Below the pieces are notes generated by a model. It had not been told where the DNA came from, made no database searches, and saw nothing but the letters and a program-made list of their open reading frames with translations. From assembly GCF_013523165.1 (NCBI RefSeq), contig NZ_JAAMQI010000033.1:1-33742 (forward strand): a stretch of 33,742 bases of DNA, written 5' to 3'. This document shows positions 7,629 to 14,966 of the stretch, piece by piece. Numbering within the stretch: the stretch's first letter is position 1; each line of letters opens with the position of its first letter. Both the position numbers and the translations under genes were made by a program. Origin of the DNA: Pseudomonas entomophila (GTDB taxonomy: Bacteria; Pseudomonadota; Gammaproteobacteria; Pseudomonadales; Pseudomonadaceae).

Positions 7629-7660
7629 GGCTTGCCGCAGTCCACTGCATGACCCAACGA

Positions 7661-7680
7661 GGGGGCGCTTGGCGCCCTTT
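7661..7680 (+). terminator. Terminator after yccA
   Basis: GGGCGC/GCGCCC stem with a TTG loop, followed by TTT. It lies 32 bp after the yccA stop and before the permease gene. Confidence 0.65.
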
Positions 7681-7831
7681 CGTCGTTTGTGGGGTGTGTT
7701 GCGCCGCAAGGCGTGTGCCTGAGCCGGGCCTCGCTCAAGCTACCGGTCTGGATGGGTCGTCCGATTTTCCCTACCCCAATGGCCCCGCTGGCCGTAGAAT
7801 GCGCGCCTCTTTTCCACGGGCAGAGTTATCC

Positions 7832-9220
7832 ATGAGTTCCATCGAGCGCAGGTCAGCCACCGGTTCGCACCCCCACGACAACGATGAACTGGTGCTCGGG
7901 CTGGACGACAAGCCCAGGCCGCTGATCGGGCTGCTGGCAGCGTTGCAGCATTTGCTGGCGATCATCGTGCCGATCGTGACGCCAGGCCTGCTCATTTGTC
8001 AGGCGCTCGGCGTGCCCGCGCGCGACACCAACCTGATCGTCTCGATGTCGCTGATCATTTCGGGTATCGCCACCTTCGTGCAATGCCGACGCTTCGGGCC
8101 GTTCGGCGCCGGCTTGTTGATCGTGCAGGGCACCAGCTTCAACTTCGTCGGCCCGCTGATCGCCGGAGGCGCGCTGATGGTCAAGCAAGGCACGCCAGTG
8201 GAAGGCGTGATGGCGGCGATCTTCGGTGTAGTGATCGCGGGCTCCTTCATCGAAATGGGCGTGTCGCGCATCCTGCCGTTCATCAAGCGGCTGATCACGC
8301 CGCTGGTGACCGGCATCGTGGTGCTGATGATCGGGCTGACGCTGATCAAGGTAGGGCTCATCAGCATGGGGGGTGGCTTCACCGCCATGGGCAACGGCAC
8401 CTTCGCCAACGGCGAGAACCTGCTGCTGTCCGGCACCGTGCTGGCGATCATCGTCGTGCTCAACCGCGTGCCGGTGGTCTGGATGCGCAGCTGCGCCATC
8501 GTCATCGCGCTCGCTGCGGGTTATGCGCTGGCTGGCTACCTGGGCCGGCTGGATTTCACCGGCATGCACGAAGCGGCCTGGGTCCAGATACCGATGCCAT
8601 TGCACTTCGGGCTGGGCTTCTCCTGGGCGCTGTTCATCCCGATGCTGGTGATCTACCTGGTCACGTCCCTCGAAGCCATTGGCGACGTGACGGCGACGAG
8701 CAAGGTCTCGCGCCAGCCGGTGGACGGGCCGATCTGGATGCAGCGAATCAAGGGCGGCGTGCTCGTCAACGGTGCCAACTCGTTGCTGGCCGGTCTGTTC
8801 AACACCTTTCCCAGTTCGATCTTCGCCCAGAACAACGGGGTGATCCAACTGACCGGGATCGCCAGCCGCCACGTCGGCCTGTGGATCGCCGCGATGCTGG
8901 TGCTGTTGGGGCTGTTCCCCAGTGTGGCCGGGGTCATCCAGGCGGTGCCGGAGCCGGTACTGGGTGGCGCTGCCATGGTCATGTTCGGTGCAGTCGCAGC
9001 CTCGGGCATCAACATCCTGGCCAGCCTGTCGCTGGACCGGCGTGCACTGCTGATCATCGCCGTCTCGCTGGCGTTGGGCCTGGGCGTGGCGCAGGTGCCG
9101 GAGTTCCTCGCGCACATGCCGTCGGCCTTGCGTGACGTGCTCGAGTCCGGTGTCGCCACAGGGGGGCTGTGCGCGGTGATCCTCAACTGGTTCCTGCCTG
9201 AAACCGCCCCGCGTACGTGA
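7832..9220 (+). CDS. NCS2-family xanthine/uric acid permease
   Basis: A 462-residue polytopic protein with about 12-14 hydrophobic segments. It carries the NAT signature QNNGVIQLTG and, one helix earlier, the conserved TSLEAIGDVTATSK segment of xanthine/urate transporters (the Glu and Asp there are substrate-binding positions in E. coli XanQ and UacT). The later VPEPVLGGAAMVMFG stretch is also typical. It should bring purines in by proton symport. The Q-N-x-G form points to xanthine or urate rather than uracil. ATG 7832 opens the N-terminus found in the family; the earlier in-frame start at 7649 runs through the yccA terminator and is rejected. No purine catabolic genes adjoin it. Confidence 0.9.
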   Translation: MSSIERRSATGSHPHDNDELVLGLDDKPRPLIGLLAALQHLLAIIVPIVTPGLLICQALGVPARDTNLIVSMSLIISGIATFVQCRRFGPFGAGLLIVQGTSFNFVGPLIAGGALMVKQGTPVEGVMAAIFGVVIAGSFIEMGVSRILPFIKRLITPLVTGIVVLMIGLTLIKVGLISMGGGFTAMGNGTFANGENLLLSGTVLAIIVVLNRVPVVWMRSCAIVIALAAGYALAGYLGRLDFTGMHEAAWVQIPMPLHFGLGFSWALFIPMLVIYLVTSLEAIGDVTATSKVSRQPVDGPIWMQRIKGGVLVNGANSLLAGLFNTFPSSIFAQNNGVIQLTGIASRHVGLWIAAMLVLLGLFPSVAGVIQAVPEPVLGGAAMVMFGAVAASGINILASLSLDRRALLIIAVSLALGLGVAQVPEFLAHMPSALRDVLESGVATGGLCAVILNWFLPETAPRT

Positions 9221-9420
9221 TCGCAGGCCGGCTAATGTCCCGTCCAGCACCTGCACACGCCTGAAGTGTGGCGGGGCGGACTCTCGTTGTTCAGGTTGGT
9301 TCAACCGGCTGTCCGAATTTCTCGCCAAACGTAGGCTTTGTCAGTGGCCTGTCACGTGGCTTGCGCTACTGTGTGGAGTATTGGCAAGACCTCTACAACG
9401 AAAGTCGCAGGAGCGCTGGC

Positions 9421-9759
9421 ATGAGAATTCGCGGAGACCTCTTCTGGTCGTGGGCCGATGCAACGCTCCACCATCGAACGCATCCGGAAACCCTCACCGA
9501 CGGCACCACCATCGATGTCCAGGTACGGTTGTCGCGTAGCGGCGTCACGCAGGTGTTCATGGGGATCTATGCCGCCTCGGGCATGGCGCTGCATGAAGAG
9601 GCGCATGACGAGCGCCCCGGCGAGTCGATGACGCGCGCGCTGGCCAATGGGGTCGCCAAGGCGCGCCAATTGGCCTTGCAGCACACCTGCGCCGGCCCGG
9701 TGCGGGTGAACCAGTCGACGCCACTGGCACTCCAAGGCTTCGTATCCCTTGGAGGCTGA
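9421..9759 (+). CDS. Hypothetical soluble protein (112 aa)
   Basis: A 112-residue protein starting MRIRGDLFWSWADATLHH, with AGGAG at a good distance from ATG 9421. It has no signal peptide or membrane segment. The central part (TIDVQVRLSRSGVTQVFMGIY) is strand-like and the C-terminal half is helical. I recognise no domain; the pattern looks like a conserved Pseudomonas protein of unknown role. A 52-codon gene starts 5 bp after its stop, so the two are probably one operon. Confidence 0.65.
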   Translation: MRIRGDLFWSWADATLHHRTHPETLTDGTTIDVQVRLSRSGVTQVFMGIYAASGMALHEEAHDERPGESMTRALANGVAKARQLALQHTCAGPVRVNQSTPLALQGFVSLGG

Positions 9760-9764
9760 GCACC

Positions 9765-9923
9765 ATGGACAAGCAGACCGGCAGTACCGACCCGCAACGT
9801 AAACCTGGCGAAGTCGAGCGTGACAACGACGCTTCGCGCTCCGGCACCAGCGAGTCGGACGACGGCAAGACCACTGCGCAACAAACAGGTCGCCGCGAAG
9901 GCGACAAGCCCGAACGCACCTGA
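9765..9923 (+). CDS. Small hydrophilic, probably disordered protein (52 aa)
   Basis: A 52-residue frame begins at ATG 9765 with GGAGG at 9751-9755, and follows the upstream stop by only 5 bp. The product is almost entirely charged or small residues (rich in Asp, Glu, Lys, Arg, Ser, Thr, Gly) with one Val as its only large hydrophobic residue. It should be unfolded in solution, like small stress- or osmotic-type proteins, but no family is recognised. The strong ribosome site and tight spacing are the main evidence that it is real. Confidence 0.55.
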   Translation: MDKQTGSTDPQRKPGEVERDNDASRSGTSESDDGKTTAQQTGRREGDKPERT

Positions 9924-10199
9924 GCCTCGGCAGGCCTTCCTGCCTTTCCCGCACCCTCGAAAGCACTTCTCTGCCCCTGACCGGGGTAGGGCAGTGCCGT
10001 TTGCCCATTACGCGAAAAACCGGCATCAGGACGAACGCATCGCTCGCATCTGATATGGTTTTTTCGGTCAGACCTGGATCTGTAACCGTATCAGTTGGCG
10101 CGGGATAATGACCCTACACCGAACATGGCCGATCACGGGCTGTACCTGATCCGCACATGGCTCGGCCCCCTTCGTTTCGACACACTTGTAGAGGTCACC

Positions 10200-10283
10200 A
10201 TGGGCAAGCTTGCGCTGTTTCTCGGCGGTTTTCTGATCCTGACACTGTTGATCGGCCTGCTGGGCACGATTCCGCCCGGTTAA
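10200..10283 (+). CDS. Single-pass membrane miniprotein (27 aa)
   Basis: ATG 10200 follows GAGG by a suitable gap and encodes MGKLALFLGGFLILTLLIGL... ending LGTIPPG. Almost the whole length (residues 4-24) is one hydrophobic helix. Small proteins of this form are common in bacterial inner membranes and often bind larger membrane complexes; no partner can be named here. The in-frame start at 10095 would add an unconvincing leader. Confidence 0.5.
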   Translation: MGKLALFLGGFLILTLLIGLLGTIPPG

Positions 10284-10373
10284 GTACAGGCCAGGCGATT
10301 GCGTACCTGTGCGACAGAAGCGTCAAGCAATTCACTCGAACCCTGTGCGACAAGTCGTTCATTTGATTGAGAT

Positions 10374-10408
10374 CTATCCACAGAAAACGTGGGTAGGTCT
10401 GTGGATAA
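10374..10408. promoter_or_regulatory. Inverted pair of DnaA-box-like sites
   Basis: TGTGGATAA at 10400-10408 is a perfect DnaA box (TTATCCACA on the other strand). CTATCCACA at 10374-10382 is one base off, in the opposite orientation. Together they form a 9-bp perfect inverted repeat (TATCCACAG/CTGTGGATA) separated by 15 bases. It could be a DnaA-binding site or simply a hairpin between two convergent genes. Confidence 0.45.
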
Positions 10409-10530
10409 CGCACTGCAAGCTAAGTCCCATGCGGCTTCTGTCGGTTTGAACAGAATTTGACCAATCGCATAGCGCTCACCAGGGCAGGTGCGGGGCGCTT
10501 TTCCTCATGCCCGGTCGGCCGATGGCATCC

Positions 10531-11958
10531 CTACAGGATCGACTCCGTCGCCTGGCGGGCACGTTCGGTACGGTTCCGGCCCAAGGCCTTGGCGCGGTAC
10601 AGGGCATGGTCCGCCTGGTCCAGCAACTGATCCAGCGTGGGCGATACCTCGCCCACTGCACACCCGTCGTAGCCGATGCTCACCGTGATGTGCAACTGCT
10701 TGCCTGCATGATGCACGGGCATGGCGCGCACCGTGCGCAACAGGCGCTCGGCGGTGAACCTGGCCTGTTCCGGCGACAGGCCGGGCAAGGCGATGACGAA
10801 CTCTTCGCCGCCGAGCCGGGCCAGGATGTCCTGCTCACGCAATTGTTCCCGGAGCACCTGCGCGAACAGCCTGAGGACGCAATCGCCGGCCGCATGCCCG
10901 TGTTGATCGTTGATCGATTTGAAATGGTCGATGTCCAGCATCATCAGCGTGATCGGCGAGGCATGGGCGTGACGCTGGCGCTCCTCGAGCAGGCGAGTGG
11001 CACGCTCGGTGAAAGCGCTGCGTGACAAAGCGCCAGTGAGGTGGTCCAAGGTCGCCTGCCGTTGCAGGCGCGCGAGCAGGCCCCGGTTGGCATGGCTGAC
11101 GCATGCCACCACCAGAGGTCCCAGCACCAGCATGGCAATGCCCAGGCGCGCGGACACCAGTGTGTTGACCGCTGCCTCGCGCCCAGGGTAACCGTAGTGC
11201 AGCAGCGCCTGAGCCACCGCGATGATCAGGGTGCTGCCCGCCACCAGGGTCAGCAGTGCCACCAGAAAGGGTGAGTAGATCAGGGCGCACCACAGCAGCG
11301 CGGCGATCGGAAAAGCGATCGCGCCAGGCCCACCGACCAGAATGGCGACCGCCAGGGACGCCAGGAGCAAGGCCAGGGGCATCAGGCGTACCGGGGCGGT
11401 GTCCGCCCGACGCGTCCAGCGGCCGGTGGGGCAGGTGAGCAGCGCCGGCATCAACAGGATGGCCGTGGAGAATTGTTCGCTGAACCAGTCCAGCCAGGTG
11501 CTGCGCAACGGCTGGTCGAACCAGGCGATGGCCGAGACGCAAGCCAGGGTGGCCGCCACCGCTGCCGCTGCTGCACTGGCGCTACAGAGGTTGAGCACGG
11601 CATAGGGCGTCCCCAGCTTGCGGTGCGCACGGGCCACGCGTGCCAGGATGGCCCAGCCGGTCAGGACCGCACCCAGGTTGCACAGGTTGTACCAGACGGC
11701 GGGCAGCCACTGACTGCCGTACGCCAGGTCGGCGCTGACCATGGCTGCGTACATCAGCGTGAAACCCAGGAACGTGGCCGGCCGCGGATAGCGCAGCAGC
11801 ACCCCGATCAGCACGGCGTTCACGGGCCAGAACAATGACAACGCCTCGATGGGACGGGCGAGGATGCCCGCCAGCGTGAGGACGAACGTCAGCGCCGTAA
11901 GGGCCGGGTAGGGAAGCAGGCGTGAGAGGGCTGGAGGCACCATGGACGTGTCCGGCAA
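10531..11958 (-). CDS. MASE1-like membrane diguanylate cyclase
   Basis: A 475-residue protein. The first 290 residues hold eight or more hydrophobic helices with the look of a MASE1 sensor, including the early LFWPVNAVLIGVLLR segment. The GGDEF domain (about 300-465) follows. The signature is GGEEF (383-387), an active variant, and RxxD (REQD, 374-377) sits five residues before it, so feedback inhibition should work. It should make c-di-GMP at the inner membrane in response to an unknown signal. The start is either TTG 11958 or ATG 11943, five codons later; neither has a clear ribosome site. It is transcribed in the same direction as the upstream permease gene, 113 bp away. Confidence 0.88.
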   Translation of the reverse strand: MPDTSMVPPALSRLLPYPALTALTFVLTLAGILARPIEALSLFWPVNAVLIGVLLRYPRPATFLGFTLMYAAMVSADLAYGSQWLPAVWYNLCNLGAVLTGWAILARVARAHRKLGTPYAVLNLCSASAAAAAVAATLACVSAIAWFDQPLRSTWLDWFSEQFSTAILLMPALLTCPTGRWTRRADTAPVRLMPLALLLASLAVAILVGGPGAIAFPIAALLWCALIYSPFLVALLTLVAGSTLIIAVAQALLHYGYPGREAAVNTLVSARLGIAMLVLGPLVVACVSHANRGLLARLQRQATLDHLTGALSRSAFTERATRLLEERQRHAHASPITLMMLDIDHFKSINDQHGHAAGDCVLRLFAQVLREQLREQDILARLGGEEFVIALPGLSPEQARFTAERLLRTVRAMPVHHAGKQLHITVSIGYDGCAVGEVSPTLDQLLDQADHALYRAKALGRNRTERARQATESIL

Positions 11959-12071
11959 ACGAAAGTCCGCGCCCAGGCCTCGTGGGCGGGCGCTTGGGAC
12001 GGCGTGCAGGGGAGTGTGTGCAACCTCTTGACTGATGTCAATTGGATATTATTGATGGATGACCCCACGCG

Positions 12072-13919
12072 TCACGGGCTCATGCCTGTCTCGAAGGGGA
12101 ACAGCCAAGGCACCATTAGAACCGTCACCAGCATCACCAGCAGCGTGAACGGGACGCCCAGCTTGACGAAATCGACGAAGCGGTAACCGCCTGGTCCCAT
12201 CACCAGGGTATTGACCGGGGAAGAGACCGGCGTCATGAAGGCGGCCGAGGCCGCCAGCGCCACGGTCATCGCAAATGGCTGCGGCGCCAGCCCGAGCGTC
12301 GTCGCCAGGCTGACGGCGACCGGCGCCATCAGCACGGCGGTCGCGGTGTTGGAAATGAACAGGCCGATGGTCGCGGTCAGCGCGAACAGGCAGGCCAGCA
12401 GCACGCGAGGGCTGGCATCGCCCAGCACCCCGACCAGGCCCGCGACGGCCAGGTCGATGCCGCCGGTGGTCTGCAGGGCAGTGGCGAAGGGCAGCAGGCC
12501 GACGATCAGGATCAGGCTGGGCCAGTGAATCGCCCGGTAGGCACTGTTCAGGTCGATGCAGCGTCCGGCGCCCATCAGCAGGCAACCGATCAACGCGGCC
12601 AGCACGTTGGGCACCAGTCCGCTGACCATCAACGCCACCATCACCGCCAGGCTGAGCAGCGCCTGGGGCGCCCGTGCGCGGGCAGGGGCCACCTGCTCGA
12701 TCTCGGCGGGCAGGCCCAGCACCAGAAAGTCCTCGGGCTGGGCCTGGAGCCGTCGGATCGCTTTCCAGGGGCCGACCACCAGCAGGGTGTCGCCCATGCG
12801 CAGGGGGCGCTCGACCAGGTGCTCGGTGAGCGCTGCCTGTTCGCGCCGCAGGCCGGTCACGTGCAATCCGAAGCGGCTGCGAAAACCCAGGCTCAGCACG
12901 CTGTGGTCGATCAGGCACGAGCCGGGCGGCAGGAGTACCTCGGCCATGCCGATGTCCTGGGACTGGTCGATGAAATAGGCGGCCTTGAACCGTAGCGGTT
13001 CGAGGTGCTGGGTCTGGCACAACGTGGCCAGGGCGTCGGGTGCACCGAACAGGTCCAGCAGCAGGACATCGCCCGGTTCGATGCGGGTCGTGGCCTCGGC
13101 GGCCTTGATCCGCGTGGTCAGGTGCTGCTGACGCTCGATGCCGATCACGTTGGCGCCATGGCGGGTGCGCAACTGCAACTCGCCGAGGGTATGCCCGACC
13201 AGGGGAGAGGCCGGTGCGACCCGCAAGCGACGCTCACGGCCGCTCAGGGCGTAGTCGCGTACCAGGTCGAGCAGGGTCCGGGTGCCAGGTGCGCGCTGGG
13301 CAGCGGGCTCGGGCACCCGCAGAAAGCGGCGTGCCCAGAGCAGGTAGCCGATACCGAGCAGCAGGATCACCAGCCCGAACGGCGTGATGCTGAAAAAGCC
13401 GAACCCTGCCTGGCCCTGGCGCACCAGTTCGCTGTGCACCACCACGTTCGGCGGGGTCGCCACCAGGCTGAGCATGCCGCTGATCAGGCCTGCGAAGCTC
13501 AGCGGCATCATCAGCCGGCCGGGTGCAAGCCCGAGCCGTGCGCACAGGCTCAGGACCACGGGGATGAAAAGTGCGACCACCCCCGTCGAACTCATCACCG
13601 ACCCCAAGCCGGCCACGGCCAGCATCAGCAGCGTCAACAGGCGAGCCTCACTGCGCCCGGCTCGCTCGCTCAGCCAGACCCCGATCCGGTAGGCCACGCC
13701 CGTCCTGACCAGGCCCTCGCCGATCACGAACAGCGCGGCGATCAGCACCACGTTCGGGTCGCCGAAGCCGGCCAGGGTCTGCTCGACGCTCAGCACACCG
13801 GTCAAGGGCAAGGCCAGCATCGCCAGCAGCGCGACCACGTCCATGCGCGGTCGGTTGATCAGGAACAGGCCGATCATGACCACCAGCAGACCCAGCACGC
13901 TCAACAATGGGTGATTCAT
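12072..13919 (-). CDS. SLC13/DASS-type permease with TrkA-C domains
   Basis: A 615-residue permease. Two halves of hydrophobic helices flank a soluble middle (about 205-385) that looks like two TrkA_C (RCK_C) domains. Each half has the SLC13 hallmark: SSTGVVALFIPV in the first and ISNTATAVLMAPV in the second, corresponding to the SNT substrate and sodium motifs. Members with an RCK insert are often called sulfur deprivation or citrate-type transporters; the anion carried cannot be told from sequence. I chose ATG 13919 because the protein then opens directly into the first helix. The SDR gene upstream, on the same strand, ends 132 bp before this start. Confidence 0.85.
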   Translation of the reverse strand: MNHPLLSVLGLLVVMIGLFLINRPRMDVVALLAMLALPLTGVLSVEQTLAGFGDPNVVLIAALFVIGEGLVRTGVAYRIGVWLSERAGRSEARLLTLLMLAVAGLGSVMSSTGVVALFIPVVLSLCARLGLAPGRLMMPLSFAGLISGMLSLVATPPNVVVHSELVRQGQAGFGFFSITPFGLVILLLGIGYLLWARRFLRVPEPAAQRAPGTRTLLDLVRDYALSGRERRLRVAPASPLVGHTLGELQLRTRHGANVIGIERQQHLTTRIKAAEATTRIEPGDVLLLDLFGAPDALATLCQTQHLEPLRFKAAYFIDQSQDIGMAEVLLPPGSCLIDHSVLSLGFRSRFGLHVTGLRREQAALTEHLVERPLRMGDTLLVVGPWKAIRRLQAQPEDFLVLGLPAEIEQVAPARARAPQALLSLAVMVALMVSGLVPNVLAALIGCLLMGAGRCIDLNSAYRAIHWPSLILIVGLLPFATALQTTGGIDLAVAGLVGVLGDASPRVLLACLFALTATIGLFISNTATAVLMAPVAVSLATTLGLAPQPFAMTVALAASAAFMTPVSSPVNTLVMGPGGYRFVDFVKLGVPFTLLVMLVTVLMVPWLFPFETGMSP

Positions 13920-14051
13920 CGACACGGGTGACCTTGAGCACCGGCGACCGGCAATGCTGTGCAGTGTGGCGGTTCGCGGCGGCCCTGGCATTGACGCAGT
14001 GCAACGGATCGGGCGCGAGCCACACGGTGCGTGAGGTGGTTCTGGCCTTCG

Positions 14052-14819
14052 TCAGGCCAGGTAGCCCCCGTCGACGTTCAGCACCGCGCCGGTGGTGTAG
14101 CTGGACGCTTCGCTGGCCAGGTACAGCACGGCGCCGGCCATCTCGCGCGGGGCGGCCACCCGCTTGAGCGGAACGCGCCGCAAGACCTCGTCGAGGATGG
14201 CCGGGCTCTTGACCAGCGCCGACGCGAAGCGCGTGTCGGTGAGGCCTGGCAGCAGTGCGTTGCAGCGGATGCCCAGCCCGGCACATTCGGTGGCGAAGAC
14301 CTTGGTCATGTTGATCACTGCCGCCTTGGTCATGGAATAGACGCCCTGAAGAGCGCCTGGCGAAACGCCGTTGATCGAGGCGACGTTGATGATGCTGCCG
14401 CCGCCCTGCTCACGCATCAGCTTGCCGGCCTCCACGGACATGAAGAAATACCCGCGGATGTTGACGTCCACGGTCTTCTGGAATGCACCGAGGTCGGTGT
14501 CGAGCACATGGCACATCTGAGGGTTGGTGGCGGCGTTGTTGACCAGGATGTCGAGCCGGCCGAAGCGCTCGCGCACCTGGGCCATCGCCTGGCGGATCTG
14601 CTCGGGTTCGCCGATGTGGCAGGCCAGGGCCGAAGCGCGACCCCCGGCCGCCACGATGGCTTCGGCGACCTGGGTGCAGGCGTCCAGGCGCCGGCTGGAA
14701 ACGATGACCTCGGCGCCCTGTGCCGCCAGCAGGTGGGCGATGGCCTCGCCGATGCCGCGGCTGGCCCCGGACACCAGGGCGATCTTGCCCTCCAGGTCGA
14801 ACAGCGTGGTTCTGGGCAT
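14052..14819 (-). CDS. SDR-family oxidoreductase
   Basis: A 255-residue classical short-chain dehydrogenase. The cofactor loop is SGASRGIGEA (about 17-26), NNAA follows at the end of strand 4, catalytic Ser is in the NVASINGVS segment, and YSMTK holds the catalytic Tyr and Lys. Arg residues after the first strands (SSRR) favour NADPH. The C-terminus LNVDGGYLA is typical. GGAGG precedes the ATG. It resembles FabG-like or 2-keto-gluconate-type reductases, and the substrate is unknown. It is divergent from the c-di-GMP gene at 14967. Confidence 0.9.
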   Translation of the reverse strand: MPRTTLFDLEGKIALVSGASRGIGEAIAHLLAAQGAEVIVSSRRLDACTQVAEAIVAAGGRASALACHIGEPEQIRQAMAQVRERFGRLDILVNNAATNPQMCHVLDTDLGAFQKTVDVNIRGYFFMSVEAGKLMREQGGGSIINVASINGVSPGALQGVYSMTKAAVINMTKVFATECAGLGIRCNALLPGLTDTRFASALVKSPAILDEVLRRVPLKRVAAPREMAGAVLYLASEASSYTTGAVLNVDGGYLA

Positions 14820-14966
14820 ACGTGCCTCCTCGTTGACGTCGCCCAGAGTCTAGACGGGCGTACACCGATAGCCACCCGAAGGTCCGTGTCCGGTCGTCAT
14901 CTGCTACGATCACCCCAGGCTGCAGCGGGTCTATGGTGCATACTCCGAAGCGAGACGAAAAATCGA

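Noticed and set aside
10074..10100. Possible MocR-type operator (GATCTGTAACCGTATCAG)
   Set aside because: The resemblance rests on memory of similar promoters only, and no suitable target gene follows except a 27-codon frame.
14031..14966. 312-codon N-terminal extension of the CHASE4 protein
   Set aside because: It lies antisense to the well-supported SDR gene and has no TM or domain logic; the protein starts properly at 14967.
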